64,000 nucleotides of DNA from Pseudomarimonas salicorniae (GCF_023156535.1 NZ_JALNMH010000012.1:1-64000), one strand, 5' to 3'. Shown: positions 42,558 through 54,751, counted from the stretch's first letter. Program-made: numbers and translations. The notes: generated by a model not told the origin, from the sequence alone.

Positions 42558-43310
42558 ATGTCCCTGCATCCCCCTGCCGTGCGCTTCTCGGGCGTGGTCC
42601 TAGTCGAGGTGATGAAGCTGCGCCGCTCGCTGGCCCTGGTGCTGGCGGCGGTGGCGCCCGGCCTGGTCGCGGTGTTCCTGTTCTTCAACCTGCTGCGGCT
42701 GCACGCGCCGATGCCCTGGTCGATGGCGCTGATGAGCTCGGCAGCGATCTGGGCCTTCTTCATGCTGCCGATGAGCCTGACCGCGTTGACCGCCCTGGTC
42801 GCCCACGCCGACCACGGCCCGCGCAGCTGGGAGCATCTGCGCGCCCTGCCCCTGCCCGGCTGGCAGCTGTATGCGGCCAAGCTGGCCTGCGTGCTGGGCC
42901 TGCTGCTGGGCATGAGCGCGCTGCTGGCGCTGGCGACGCCGCTGGCCCTGATGGCGGCGTCGGCGATCCATCCTGAAGCGGCGCCCAGCGGGCCGCTGGA
43001 TTACCCGGCCTACCTGCAGCTGCTCGGCCGCATCGCGCTGTCGGCCTGCCTGCTGGTGGTGGTGCAGCTGTGGGTGGCCCTGCGCTACGCCAGCTTCGTG
43101 CCCGGGCTGGCGCTGGGCATCGCCGGAACCTTCTTCGCCGTGGTCGCCACCTCGGCGAAAGTCGGTGTGGTGCTGCCCTGGCAGATTCCGGTCAACCAGC
43201 TGGCGACCGATCCCGCCCGCGCCGACCTCGCCCTGCTGATCGGCCTGGCCGGAGGCCTCGTCGGCTGTGTGCTGATGCCCTGGCGGCTCGGCCGGCGAGA
43301 GACGCTGTAG
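42558..43310 (+). CDS. ABC-2 type transporter permease
   Basis: 250-residue polytopic membrane protein with about six helices (near 22-40, 54-74, 100-130, 148-170, 178-200 and 218-240). The N-terminal FSGVVLVEVMKLRRSLAL, with Lys-Leu-Arg-Arg before the first helix, is typical of ABC-2 permeases (DUF3526/lantibiotic-immunity type). It is paired with the preceding ATPase, together forming a half-size exporter. No peptide or biosynthetic gene adjoins it. Confidence 0.83.
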   Translation: MSLHPPAVRFSGVVLVEVMKLRRSLALVLAAVAPGLVAVFLFFNLLRLHAPMPWSMALMSSAAIWAFFMLPMSLTALTALVAHADHGPRSWEHLRALPLPGWQLYAAKLACVLGLLLGMSALLALATPLALMAASAIHPEAAPSGPLDYPAYLQLLGRIALSACLLVVVQLWVALRYASFVPGLALGIAGTFFAVVATSAKVGVVLPWQIPVNQLATDPARADLALLIGLAGGLVGCVLMPWRLGRRETL

Positions 43311-43328
43311 CCGGAGTACCGGGCGCGA

Positions 43329-44183
43329 TCAGTCGGCCTCGGCCTCTTCGCGACCCTGCTGGCGGATCAGGGCAACCTCGCGGGCGTCGTTGATCGCCTC
43401 GCGCACGCTGTCGAGGTCGACCTCGCGCTCATCGGGTCGCCAGTCGCCGGCAAGTTCGGTATCCGGCCGCAGCTCGCCGCGCTCGAACAGCTCCCAGATC
43501 TCCTCGGCGTACCAGGTGTCGAGCAGCTCGGGCGCCGAGCGGCCGAGGAAGGCGGTGAGCGCATTGACGTCACGCAGCAGCATGCGCCGCGCGGCGTTGT
43601 TGCCGGCCGCGCTGACCACCTGGGGGAAGTCGATGATCACCGGGCCCTCGGGGCCGACCAGCACGTTGTAGGGCGAGAGGTCACCGTGGATCAGGCCGCA
43701 GCAGAGCATGCCGATCACCTGCCGGAGCAGGATGGCGTGGAAGGCGCGCGCCTGGTCGGCGTCCAGCTCGACCTCGCCAAGGCGCGGCGCGCTGAAACCC
43801 TCCGCATCGGTGACCAGCTCCATCACCAGCACGCCGTGGAAGTAGCCATGCGGCTGCGGCACGCGAAGGCCGGCATCGCGCAGCTGATAGAGGGCATCGA
43901 CCTCGGTGTTCTTCCAGGCCGCTTCCTGCTGGCGCCGGCCGTACTTGCTGGCCCGGCCCACCGCCCGCGATTCGCGGCTGCCGCGCAGCTTGCGCCCTTC
44001 CTCGTACTGCACGCGCTGCTTGAAGCTGCGCTGTGCCATGTCCTTGTAGACCTTGGCGCAGCGCACTTCGTCTCCTGCGCGCACCACGTAGACCGAGGCT
44101 TCCTTGCCGCTCTTGAGCGGGCGCAGCACTTCATCGATCAGGCCGTCTTCGATCAGGGCCTGCAGGGGTTCGGGGGTCTTCAC
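43329..44183 (-). CDS. RIO-type serine protein kinase
   Basis: 284 residues with the RIO1-like kinase core: LKSGKEASVYVVRAGDEVRCAK (shown in part: GKEASVYVVRAGDE) for ATP binding, VYKDMAQRSFKQR, then GLIHGDLSPYNVLVGPEGPVIIDFPQVV for the catalytic and metal-binding loops. Homologues occur in Pseudomonas and xanthomonads; their targets are unknown. The GTG at 44183 gives VKTPEPLQALIEDGLID, the family N-terminus. No good Shine-Dalgarno is visible, and the in-frame sequence upstream is repeat DNA. Confidence 0.85.
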   Translation of the reverse strand: MKTPEPLQALIEDGLIDEVLRPLKSGKEASVYVVRAGDEVRCAKVYKDMAQRSFKQRVQYEEGRKLRGSRESRAVGRASKYGRRQQEAAWKNTEVDALYQLRDAGLRVPQPHGYFHGVLVMELVTDAEGFSAPRLGEVELDADQARAFHAILLRQVIGMLCCGLIHGDLSPYNVLVGPEGPVIIDFPQVVSAAGNNAARRMLLRDVNALTAFLGRSAPELLDTWYAEEIWELFERGELRPDTELAGDWRPDEREVDLDSVREAINDAREVALIRQQGREEAEAD

Positions 44184-44280
44184 GCGATGCCGGGACAGGC
44201 GCGGGGACCCGCGCGGGGCGCGTAGTGTGCCAGCAAACCCGGGCGGGGCAAGGCAGGGGTGGATGTTTTGGGCGCGAAAA

Positions 44281-44684
44281 AGACATTCATAGGGTGCGGC
44301 TGGCCGCACCGGGCATACCGCCCGACCGCCCGTATGGGTGCGTCCAAGACGCTCCCTATAGGGCTTCGCTGACGCCCAACGAAGCCCGACTGTGGGAGCG
44401 TCCTTGGGCGCGACCGCGGAGGTTCGCTCTGGCCGCGGTATGAGGTCTATCTGTAGCGCTGCGGTCGCGCCATGGGCGCTCCCACAGAAAACCGGCCCCT
44501 TTGATGGGACAGTTCGAATGCGCACTTCGCGCCATTCTTGCGCGTCTACATCCCCTCGCCTTCGACCACACTCCTTTTACCGGGAGCCAGCTGGAGCGCA
44601 CATGGGCGCGACCGCAGCGTGGCGTGTTCACCACAGACCGCGGCCCGAGCGAGTCTCCGCGGTCGCGGCCAAGTCCGCTCCTAC
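44281..44684. repeat. R3, R2 and R2b repeat block
   Basis: R3 at 44281-44391, R2 at 44392-44485, the AATATCGGCCC-like tail (here AAAACCGGCCCCTTTGATG) to about 44534, then R2b at 44591-44684. R3 and R2 abut exactly at CCCGACTGTGGGAGC. The same junction is used in the 55030-55244 block in the other orientation. From 44685 to 44811 no gene is seen. Confidence 0.82.
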
Positions 44685-44811
44685 GAAGAGCCTGTCCGTT
44701 CGGGGGCGGTGGCCGACGACCCGTTTGCGCCTCTGGCTCGCTTAGCCCGAGCCTGGAGGTTGGCGCTACCGAGCACTCAAACCGGCTGCGCAATCGCGCC
44801 CTCCACAGACA

Positions 44812-44838
44812 CCAAGCCCGGCACGGGGCCGGGCTTGG
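44812..44838 (-). terminator. Perfect hairpin downstream of acnB
   Basis: CCAAGCCCGGC and GCCGGGCTTGG form an uninterrupted 11-base stem with a five-base loop, 24 bases after the acnB stop. Read on the minus strand it is followed by TGTCTGTGG and lacks a T tract. It is therefore either a weak or factor-assisted terminator or an mRNA 3'-end stabiliser. Confidence 0.5.
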
Positions 44839-44862
44839 GAATCAACTTCTTGAAACGACGCG

Positions 44863-47454
44863 TTAAGCCGCGGCGCCCTCGGTGGGGGTCTTGTACTCCT
44901 CGATCTGGTCGAAGTTCATGTAGCGGTAGATCTCGGCGCCCTTGGCATTGATCACGCCGATGTCCGCCATGTACTCCTCGCGGGTCGGGATGCGGCCAAG
45001 ACGCGAGCAGATCGCCGCCAGTTCCGCCGAGCCCAGGTACACGTTGGTGTTGCGGCCCAGACGGTTGGGGAAGTTTCGGGTCGAGGTCGACATCGCCGTG
45101 GCGCCCTCGCGGATCTGCGCCTGGTTGCCCATGCACAGCGAGCAACCCGGCATCTCCATGCGCGCGCCGGCGGCGCCGAAGGTGCCGTAGACGCCTTCCT
45201 TGGTCAGCTCGGACTGGTCCATCTTGGTCGGCGGCGCGACCCACAGGCGGGTCGGGATGTCGCGCTTGCCCTCGAGCAGCTTGGCCGCGGCACGGAAGTG
45301 GCCGATGTTGGTCATGCACGAGCCGATGAAGACCTCGTCGATCTTGTCGCCGGCAACGTCGGACAGGGTCTTGGCATCGTCCGGATCGTTCGGACAGCAG
45401 ACGATCGGCTCGACGATCTCGTTGAGGTCGATCTCGATCACCGCGGCGTACTCGGCGTCCGCGTCCGGCTGCATGAGGCTCGGGTTGGCCAGCCACTCCT
45501 GCATCTTGTCGATGCGGCGCTGCAGGGTGCGGGCGTCCTTGTAGCCCTGGGCGATCATCCACTTCAGCAGGGTGATGTTGCTGTTGAGGTACTCGATGAT
45601 CGGGGCCTGGTCCAGGCGCACGGTGCAGCCGGCGGCGGAGCGCTCGGCCGAGGCGTCGGCCAGCTCGAAGGCCTGCTCGATCTTCAGCTCCGGCAGGCCC
45701 TCGATCTCGAGGATGCGGCCGGAGAAGATGTTCTTCTTGCCCTTCTTCTCGACCGTCAGCAGGCCCTGCTTGATGGCGTACAGCGGGATCGCGTGCACGA
45801 GGTCACGCAGGGTCACGCCCGGCTGCATCTGGCCCTTGAAGCGCACCAGTACCGACTCCGGCATGTCCAGCGGCATGACGCCGGTGGCGGCGGCGAAAGC
45901 CACCAGGCCCGAGCCCGCCGGGAAGGAGATGCCGATCGGGAAGCGGGTGTGCGAGTCGCCGCCGGTGCCGACGGTGTCCGGCAGCAGCATGCGGTTGAGC
46001 CAGCTGTGGATGATGCCGTCGCCCGGACGCAGCGAGACGCCGCCGCGGGTCGAGATGAACTCGGGCAGGGTGTGATGCGTCTTGACGTCGACCGGCTTCG
46101 GATAGGCCGCGGTGTGGCAGAAGCTCTGCATCACGAGGTCGGCGGAGAAGCCCAGGCAAGCGAGATCCTTCAGCTCGTCGCGGGTCATCGGGCCGGTGGT
46201 GTCCTGCGAGCCCACCGTGGTCATCTTCGGCTCGCAATAGGTGCCCGGGCGGATGCCCTTGCCTTCCGGCAGGCCACAGGCGCGGCCGACCATCTTCTGC
46301 GCCAGGGTGTAGCCACGGCCGCTGTCGACCGGTGCCTGCGGCAGGCGGAACAGGGTCGAGGGCTCAAGGCCCAGCGCCTCGCGCGCCTTGGCGGTAAGGC
46401 CGCGGCCGATGATCAGCGGGATGCGGCCGCCGGCGCGCACCTCGTCGAACAGCACGTCGGACTTGACCTGGAACTCGGCAATGGTCTCGCCGTTCTTGAT
46501 CGCCTTGCCGTCGTAGGGGCGCAGCTCGACGACGTCGCCGTGCTCCATCTTCGAGACATCGAGTTCGATCGGCAGGGCGCCGGCGTCCTCCATGGTGTTG
46601 TAGAAGATCGGCGCGATCTTGCTGCCGAGGCAGACGCCGCCGAAGCGCTTGTTGGGAATGAACGGGATGTCCTCGCCGGTCCACCACAGCACGCTGTTGG
46701 TCGCCGACTTGCGCGAGGAGCCGGTGCCGACCACGTCGCCGACATAGGCGACCAGGTGGCCCTTCTCCTTGAGCTTCTGGATCTCGCCGATCGGGCCGCG
46801 CTTGCCGTCCTCTTCCGGCACGAAGGGCGCGTCGGGGCGCTTGTTCTTCAGCATGGCCAGCGCATGCATCGGGATGTCCGGGCGGGTGGTGGCGTCCGGC
46901 GCCGGCGACAGATCGTCGGTATTGGTCTCGCCCGGCACCTTGAATACGGTCAGGGTCATCGAGGCCGGAACTTCCGGCTTCGAGGTGAACCACTCGGCGT
47001 CAGCCCAGCTCTGCATCACGGCCTTGGCGTTTGCATTGCCCGAGCGCGCCTTCTCGGCGACGTCGTGGAAGGCATCGAACACCAGCAGGGTGTGCTTGAG
47101 CGCATTGGCGGCGACGCCGCCGAGGGTGGCGTCATCAAGCAGCTGGACCAGCGGGGCGACGTTGTAGCCGCCGAGCATGGTGCCGAGCAGCTCGGTGGCG
47201 CGCTCGCGGCTGATCAGCGCGTTCTTCTCGCTGCCGAAGGCGATGGCGGCGAGGTACGAGGCCTTGACCTTGGCGGCATCATCGACGCCGGCCGGCACGC
47301 GCTCGGTCAGCAGCTCGAGCAGGAACTCACCCTCGCCGGCCGGCGGATTCTTCAGCAGCTCGACCAGCTCGGCGGTCTGCTGGGCGGAGAGCGGCAGCGG
47401 CGGGATGCCCAGCGCGGCGCGCTCGGCTACGTGGTGGCGATAGGCTTCCAACAT
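44863..47454 (-). CDS. acnB: Bifunctional aconitate hydratase 2 / 2-methylisocitrate dehydratase
   Basis: 4Fe-4S aconitase interconverting citrate and isocitrate, and also acting in the methylcitrate cycle. It has 863 residues. The N-terminal HEAT-like domain begins [22 protein letters not shown]. The swivel domain contains [20 protein letters not shown]. Cluster-ligand regions include [15 protein letters not shown] and [11 protein letters not shown]. Length matches E. coli AcnB (865). It lies 71 bases downstream of a VapBC-like pair on the same strand, which may read through into it. Confidence 0.97.
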   Translation of the reverse strand: MLEAYRHHVAERAALGIPPLPLSAQQTAELVELLKNPPAGEGEFLLELLTERVPAGVDDAAKVKASYLAAIAFGSEKNALISRERATELLGTMLGGYNVAPLVQLLDDATLGGVAANALKHTLLVFDAFHDVAEKARSGNANAKAVMQSWADAEWFTSKPEVPASMTLTVFKVPGETNTDDLSPAPDATTRPDIPMHALAMLKNKRPDAPFVPEEDGKRGPIGEIQKLKEKGHLVAYVGDVVGTGSSRKSATNSVLWWTGEDIPFIPNKRFGGVCLGSKIAPIFYNTMEDAGALPIELDVSKMEHGDVVELRPYDGKAIKNGETIAEFQVKSDVLFDEVRAGGRIPLIIGRGLTAKAREALGLEPSTLFRLPQAPVDSGRGYTLAQKMVGRACGLPEGKGIRPGTYCEPKMTTVGSQDTTGPMTRDELKDLACLGFSADLVMQSFCHTAAYPKPVDVKTHHTLPEFISTRGGVSLRPGDGIIHSWLNRMLLPDTVGTGGDSHTRFPIGISFPAGSGLVAFAAATGVMPLDMPESVLVRFKGQMQPGVTLRDLVHAIPLYAIKQGLLTVEKKGKKNIFSGRILEIEGLPELKIEQAFELADASAERSAAGCTVRLDQAPIIEYLNSNITLLKWMIAQGYKDARTLQRRIDKMQEWLANPSLMQPDADAEYAAVIEIDLNEIVEPIVCCPNDPDDAKTLSDVAGDKIDEVFIGSCMTNIGHFRAAAKLLEGKRDIPTRLWVAPPTKMDQSELTKEGVYGTFGAAGARMEMPGCSLCMGNQAQIREGATAMSTSTRNFPNRLGRNTNVYLGSAELAAICSRLGRIPTREEYMADIGVINAKGAEIYRYMNFDQIEEYKTPTEGAAA

Positions 47455-47525
47455 GGGGTTCTCCGGAATGGTCGGTGTACTGGATCGGGTTCAGGGCCGG
47501 GCCGCGAAGCTCGGCCACGGGGATT

Positions 47526-47933
47526 TCAGGCAGGCTTGGGCAGGATGACCTTCAGCCCCTTGAAGTAGTCGCGGAAGAAGCCGGCATCACGCGTGATCAG
47601 GCCGTCGCACTGCAGCATCGCGTGGGCGCCGATCAGGAAATCGGCGACCACCCGCTCGCGCCGTCCGCCGCGCGCACGGAACCGCTTGTTCATGTGTCCC
47701 GCGCGCATGGCCGCTGCTTCCTGGGTCGGTTCGAAACGAATGCCGAGGGTGGCGAGCGTGTCCATCAGACTGACCGAAGTGTCGAGCATGGCCTGGACCT
47801 CGGCGACGACGGCATCGCAGACCACTACGTCCTCCCGGGCCAGCGCGTCGCCGATGCACACCTCGGAGGCCTCGGCATGCTCGGGGTCGCCGATCAGGAT
47901 GTCGAACAGCACGGATGAATCGAGGGCAATCAT
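47526..47933 (-). CDS. PIN-domain VapC-like toxin
   Basis: 135-residue PIN-domain ribonuclease. The four acidic active-site residues are visible: Asp5 (IALDSSVLFD), Glu45 (VVAEVQAML), Asp98 (VVADFLIGAH) and Asp116 (ITRDAGFF). VapC toxins cleave tRNA or rRNA and are held inactive by the cognate AbrB-type antitoxin. Its partner gene lies nine bases upstream. It sits between acnB and the antitoxin. Confidence 0.88.
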   Translation of the reverse strand: MIALDSSVLFDILIGDPEHAEASEVCIGDALAREDVVVCDAVVAEVQAMLDTSVSLMDTLATLGIRFEPTQEAAAMRAGHMNKRFRARGGRRERVVADFLIGAHAMLQCDGLITRDAGFFRDYFKGLKVILPKPA

Positions 47934-47942
47934 GCGGGGCGC

Positions 47943-48191
47943 TCAGACGTCGGCCGGGTCGCCCGGCGCACGGCCGCGGATGGCGCGCATGGCCTCGTCG
48001 GTGCTTGAAAGCCCATCGACGAGCTTGAACTTGCCGCGGACCTTGCGCAGCGCTTCGCTGACGTCCTTGCGCAGGATGATCCGCCCCCCATCGAGCTCGA
48101 CCTTTAGCGTGGTGCCCTTGGTCAGTCCCAGCGCATCGCGCACCGCCTTGGGCAGGGTGATCTGGCCGCGTTCGGCAACGGTGGCTTCCAT
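47943..48191 (-). CDS. AbrB/SpoVT-family antitoxin (VapB-like)
   Basis: 82 residues. The N-terminal swapped-hairpin DNA-binding domain is [20 protein letters not shown] followed by [22 protein letters not shown] (split). The C-terminal half (about 50-82) would wrap the toxin. ATG at 48191 is preferred over an earlier in-frame start at 48209 because GGAGGATCGCC directly precedes it. Antitoxins of this kind repress their own promoter, and a strong promoter is present at 48234-48262. Confidence 0.88.
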   Translation of the reverse strand: MEATVAERGQITLPKAVRDALGLTKGTTLKVELDGGRIILRKDVSEALRKVRGKFKLVDGLSSTDEAMRAIRGRAPGDPADV

Positions 48192-48233
48192 GGCGATCCT
48201 CCAGCGCATCGGCGGTACAGCGAGTCCGTTTCG

Positions 48234-48262
48234 ATTATACGTACCGGGAAATTCATACTCAA
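48234..48262 (-). promoter_or_regulatory. Sigma-70 promoter of the vapBC-like operon
   Basis: On the minus strand, TTGAGT (48262-48257), 17 bases, then a perfect TATAAT (48239-48234), 43 bases before the antitoxin ATG. A CTCAATGAG palindrome (48258-48266) overlaps the -35 and could be an operator for the AbrB-type protein. The surrounding DNA is AT-rich relative to the rest of the window. Confidence 0.75.
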
Positions 48263-48335
48263 TGAGACATACTTCGCCTGTTCACGAAACGCGCGACAAT
48301 GCGTGTCCCGTCCTGCCAGCCCGAGGAGCCCCTCC

Positions 48336-51083
<2,748 letters not shown>

Positions 51084-51111
51084 GGTCCACCGAATCCTTC
51101 TGTCACTCCCG

Positions 51112-51138
51112 CCCCTACGCCGCGCAGCGGCGTAGGGG
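51112..51138. repeat. Perfect 12-base-stem hairpin after acnA
   Basis: CCCCTACGCCGC and GCGGCGTAGGGG pair perfectly around GCA, 28 bases past the acnA stop. There is no T tract, so an intrinsic terminator is doubtful. It could protect the 3' end of the message or belong to the CTCCCC-rich intergenic repeats that recur at 33230-33330 and 51460-51540. Confidence 0.6.
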
Positions 51139-51208
51139 GAGATGGGGAGGGGGTGGCTGGACCACCCAGCGCACCCACGAAGTCGACCACAAAGTCGCCT
51201 CGAACCTA

Positions 51209-51241
51209 CACCCGTTCGGGCTGAGGTATCGAAGCCCGAAC
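51209..51241. repeat. TTCGGGCTGAGGTATCGAAGCCCGAA repeat (copy 2)
   Basis: Identical over 33 bases to 33375-33407. Here a partner segment follows (about 51262-51288) in which TTCGATACCTCA exactly reverses TGAGGTATCGAA, so the two could fold into a larger stem. Confidence 0.75.
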
Positions 51242-51318
51242 GGCACCGCCAAACCATCGCTCGCGGTTCGATACCTCACCGCGAACGGTCGACGTGGTCG
51301 CTACGCGCGCGACAGCCC

Positions 51319-51407
51319 ATAGGGTGCTGCCTTGGCGCACCGCACGTGCCTGCGGGAACAACATATCGTTCCATCCAAGAGCACGGTGCGCCAAGGCAGC
51401 ACCCTAT
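51319..51407. repeat. Perfect 24-base inverted repeat with 41-base loop
   Basis: The left arm 51319-51342 (begins ATAGGGTGCTGCC) is the exact reverse complement of the right arm 51384-51407. The arm resembles the ATAGGGTGCG ends of the R3 family, so this may be a divergent R3 relative. From 51084 to 51550 no gene is seen; the interval is a patchwork of such hairpins. Confidence 0.8.
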
Positions 51408-51550
51408 ATGGCTTGGGGATGCATGGAGCTGGCGGACGCAGGGGAGCGAACAACCCCTTCCCAGCCTCCCCCTACACGCCCTCCGGGCGCGCAAGGGGAG
51501 GAGCGAAGCCCCCGCCCGTCAGCATCCCCCCTCACCTAACAGCCCCCGAC

Positions 51551-52576
51551 TCACTCACCTATCCACGCATCGAACCCGTCCCGCCAGTAGCGCCACCACT
51601 GCTTGGGCGGCACGGGCAGCTTCCGCCACCACGCGTGCATGGCTTCGGCATCGCCTTCGACCCAGCGCTGCCGGTGGGCCGGCTCGATCTGCGCCCCCCC
51701 CAAAGCCTGGGCCAGACGGGGATAGAGCGGTCCGGCTGCCAGATCCGGATGTCGGGTCAGCAGGCTGAGCAGGGTGAAGGCGTCCGCATCCTCGGCCCCG
51801 GCAAGGATCGCGGCAACGAGGTCGCCGCGCTCCGCGGGAGTCAGGGCGCCCGAGGCCAGTCCTGCATCGAGTTTCCCGATCACCTCGCCCAGTGGGGCGG
51901 GCGCCTCATCGCGCAACGGAATACCGGGCCGGGTGGCGTCGAAATGCAGCACGTGGCCCGCGGGGACGGTCTGCTCCACCCCTGCCAGGCGCATGACGAT
52001 CCAGCCGCTACGCACCGCGACCCGGCCGGAGCGGTCGTCCTCCACCCACAGATCGAAGTCGCAGCCGAGGTCGATCACCTCGGCCTGTCCGCTGTTCACG
52101 CCGAAATAGCCTGGCGGGGCCCAGACGCGGGCGCGCAGGTGGCCGTGGTCGAGGCGGACGCGGTGGCCGCCGGGCGCGGTGCGCAGCATGGCGAGCTGGG
52201 AGTCGGGCGACAGCCACAGGGCACCGATGCGCGCGATGCTCACTTCGAGGCGCTGGCCGGCGCCGGTGCGCAGGGTGCCGCCCGGCGCCAGGGCCTCCCG
52301 GACGCTGTCCGCACCGCGCACCGACCAGGCAGCGCCATCCTGCCAGTGCAGGCGATAGGCATGCAGCACCGGACCCAGCACGGCGCAGGCCAGCAGCGCG
52401 GCCGCCACCGCCAGCGGCCAGCGGCGTCGCCGCATCCGCGTGGGCAGCCGGACCGGCGTTGCCTCCGCCAGCCCCCGCGCCTGTGCGGAATATCGCCGAA
52501 GCTGCAACTCGATCCTCGCCAGCTCGGCATCGCCCGCCGCCTGCGGGTTCCACAGTGAATCGTCATGTTCAGGCAC
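51551..52576 (-). CDS. FecR-like membrane anti-sigma/regulatory protein
   Basis: 341 residues. A cytoplasmic N-terminal part (about 1-48) precedes one membrane helix (about 52-70, LAVAAALLACAVLGPVL). A periplasmic FecR-like beta domain follows (about 85-220, with VREALAPGGTLRTGAGQRLEVS, shown in part as ALAPGGTLRTGAG, and QAEVIDLGCDFDLWVED). The C-terminal helical region is Trp-rich and unusual (WWRKLPVPPKQWWRYW). GTG at 52576 is preferred because AGGAGG lies six bases upstream. It overlaps the ECF sigma gene by eight bases, giving sigma/anti-sigma coupling. Confidence 0.8.
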   Translation of the reverse strand: MPEHDDSLWNPQAAGDAELARIELQLRRYSAQARGLAEATPVRLPTRMRRRRWPLAVAAALLACAVLGPVLHAYRLHWQDGAAWSVRGADSVREALAPGGTLRTGAGQRLEVSIARIGALWLSPDSQLAMLRTAPGGHRVRLDHGHLRARVWAPPGYFGVNSGQAEVIDLGCDFDLWVEDDRSGRVAVRSGWIVMRLAGVEQTVPAGHVLHFDATRPGIPLRDEAPAPLGEVIGKLDAGLASGALTPAERGDLVAAILAGAEDADAFTLLSLLTRHPDLAAGPLYPRLAQALGGAQIEPAHRQRWVEGDAEAMHAWWRKLPVPPKQWWRYWRDGFDAWIGE

Positions 52577-53153
52577 GGGCGGCCTCCTCGTCATGGCCGG
52601 CGGGGGCGAGACCCAGCGCCTCGCGCAGGCGGGCCATGCCCCGGTGCAGGTTGACCCGCACCGACCCGGCGGCGAGCCCGGTCAGCGCAGCGATCTCGGG
52701 CCCGCTGAGCCCCTCGATGAGGCGCAGGGCCAGGGTCTCGCGGTAGGCCTCGGGCAGCCCGCCCAGAGCGCGCAGGATGACCTCGGCTTCGCTGCACTGC
52801 TCCGGCGTGGCGCCGCGATCGGCCAATCGCTCCAGCGAAGCCTCGTTGCCTGACACCTCGCGCAGGGTCGGGCGGGCATGGCGGGCGATGCTCGCCACCC
52901 AGGCGCCGAAGTGCTGCTCCTCGCGAAGCTGGTGCAGGCGCTCGAAGGCGCGGGCAAAGCACTCCTGGGTCAGCTCATCGGCATCCGCCGGCGGCCAGCG
53001 ACTGATCAGGATGCCGTGGACCAGCGGCAGGAAGCGCCGGTACAGCGAGGCGAACGCCGCCTGCGAGCCGCCGCGCGCCGCGGCGACCCAGCGGCCGACC
53101 TCCATTTCCACTGGCGCTTGCGCGTCCTGCTGCACCGCATGCCTCCCGTTCAT
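52569..53153 (-). CDS. ECF-type RNA polymerase sigma factor
   Basis: 194 residues. Region 2 has FASLYRRFLPLVHGILISRW and ADELTQECFARAFERLHQL. Region 4 has LPEAYRETLALRLIEGLSGPE with LTGLAAGSVRVNLHRGMARL. It is the third ECF sigma in this window and distinct from the other two in sequence. Start at 53153 (MNGRHAVQQ) is chosen; an in-frame ATG at 53177 is possible and neither has a clear Shine-Dalgarno. It is divergent from the secreted protein at 53270, with 116 bases between. Confidence 0.9.
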   Translation of the reverse strand: MNGRHAVQQDAQAPVEMEVGRWVAAARGGSQAAFASLYRRFLPLVHGILISRWPPADADELTQECFARAFERLHQLREEQHFGAWVASIARHARPTLREVSGNEASLERLADRGATPEQCSEAEVILRALGGLPEAYRETLALRLIEGLSGPEIAALTGLAAGSVRVNLHRGMARLREALGLAPAGHDEEAARA

Positions 53154-53269
53154 GGCAGGAAGAGGCGCCCGGCGCACCGGGTGTTAACAGCCGGGCCGAA
53201 ATGCGCTGCGCGGTTAACACCTGCGGACGTCGGTCGCGTCTACCGGTCACTCTAACCGGGAAGCCGATC

Positions 53270-54751
53270 ATGACCCCTGCCCTGCGTCTTCTTGCCCTGC
53301 TCCTGTGCGCCTTCGCCCTGCCGGCCGACGGCGTCCCGGTCACCCGCTGGGACGGCCTGCCGGCGATGGAAGCCCGCTTCTGGCAAGGCCCCCTGGCCGG
53401 CAGCACTGCCTGCCCGATGTGCCGACATGGCTACGACGCCGGGCTGCTGGTCCTGCTTCCCGGGACGGCGCAGCACGATGCGCTGGCCGCCGCCTTCAGA
53501 AGCCTCGAAAGCGCCGCGGCCGAGCTTGAGGATCCGCGCTTTCGCGTCTTTGTTCTGACGATCGGCGCGCCCGAAGCGGCCCTGCAGGCAAGGCTGGGTT
53601 CACTGCCGCCTGACTGGCACGTCGGCCAACTGGTCGACCCCGCGAAGGACAAGCTGATCGCCGACCTGGGCGACAAAGTGACGGCTCGCGGCGTCGCCCA
53701 TGTCTTCGCCCAGCGGCGCAGCCTGCGCGCCGACCCGCTGATCGGCGGCGATCTCGACAGGGGCCTGGCCGAGGATGTCGCCTGGGCACGCAGACTGCTG
53801 GCCCATGCCTACGCCGAGCCGGTCGCCCCCGGCGATCCCGACACCCCCAAGGGCCTGCTCTGGGCGGCACCCAGGCAGCTCGGCAATGTATTGGGCGATG
53901 CGGACGCGGACGAGCTGCGCCGCGCATGCATCGATGAAACGCCAGGTGAAGTCGTGGCCCACGCCCTGGTCCGCGGCGTGTCGCCGGAGTCCGGCGCCTC
54001 GACCGGCTGGGCGCGCACGGACGAGCACGGTTGCCTGCAGGTCTCGAGCCGACCGTCCCGCGTCCGGCTGGAACTGTTCGGCTGGCGTCGGGCGCCGCGC
54101 AGTCTGTGGCTGCAGGTGGGCGCCTCTGAGTCCGTCCGGAAGGCTGACGCCCACGCCAACCGCGTGACCGGCTCCGAACCCATTGTCGGACTACCCTGCC
54201 AGGGCTGCGAGGCGGTGTTCGCCGGCCTGCCTGCCCGCCTGTCCGCCCACGCCCGGTTGGCCGGCCCGGAGGAGCCCGGCGAGCGACTGCGCATCCGCGG
54301 CCGGGTCACCGACGCCGCCGGCGTGGCGCAGCCGGGGGTCGTTGTCTACGCCTACCAGACCGACGCGCAGGGTCATTACCCAAAGGCCCGCGATCCGCGG
54401 AGCCCAGGCGCCCGCCACGGCCGACTGCGCGCCTGGGCGCTGACCGACGCCGCCGGCGAATACGCCTTCGACAGTATCCGTCCGGCGAGCTATCCCGGCA
54501 GCACGGTGCAACAGCATGTGCACATGCATGTGATTGAGCCCGGCCGCTGCACCTACTATCTCGGCGATCTGCTTTTCGACGACGACCCCCTGCTTACCGC
54601 CCAGCATCGCGAGCGCGCCGCCAGCGCCCGCGGCGGCAGCGGCATCGCCACGCCGGCACGCGAGGTGCAGGGCTGGTCGGTGCGTCGCGATATCCAGCTG
54701 GGGCTCTATGTCCCGGGCTACGCCGCCTGCGACGAAGCAGGCGGCCAGTGA
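53270..54751 (+). CDS. Secreted thioredoxin-like / intradiol-dioxygenase-like fusion protein
   Basis: 493 residues. A signal peptide (about 1-19) precedes a region (about 25-190) with CPMC at 48-51, in a thioredoxin-like setting (GLLVLLPG; RFRVFVLTIGAP; VGQLVDPAKDKLIADLG). The C-terminal third (about 335-450) is an intradiol-dioxygenase fold: RLRIRGRVTDAAGVAQPGV, VYAYQTDAQGHYP (Tyr370), DSIRPASYPGS (Tyr408) and HVHMHV (His418, His420), the expected Tyr-Tyr-His-His iron ligands. A PCQGCEAVF motif (Cys310, Cys313) precedes it. The substrate is unknown; aromatic-ring cleavage is not demonstrated. It is divergent from an ECF/FecR pair that may control it. Confidence 0.75.
   Translation: MTPALRLLALLLCAFALPADGVPVTRWDGLPAMEARFWQGPLAGSTACPMCRHGYDAGLLVLLPGTAQHDALAAAFRSLESAAAELEDPRFRVFVLTIGAPEAALQARLGSLPPDWHVGQLVDPAKDKLIADLGDKVTARGVAHVFAQRRSLRADPLIGGDLDRGLAEDVAWARRLLAHAYAEPVAPGDPDTPKGLLWAAPRQLGNVLGDADADELRRACIDETPGEVVAHALVRGVSPESGASTGWARTDEHGCLQVSSRPSRVRLELFGWRRAPRSLWLQVGASESVRKADAHANRVTGSEPIVGLPCQGCEAVFAGLPARLSAHARLAGPEEPGERLRIRGRVTDAAGVAQPGVVVYAYQTDAQGHYPKARDPRSPGARHGRLRAWALTDAAGEYAFDSIRPASYPGSTVQQHVHMHVIEPGRCTYYLGDLLFDDDPLLTAQHRERAASARGGSGIATPAREVQGWSVRRDIQLGLYVPGYAACDEAGGQ

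Noticed and set aside
51084-51550. Small protein-coding ORFs in the acnA-FecR spacer
   Set aside because: They run through perfect hairpins and show no family similarity.
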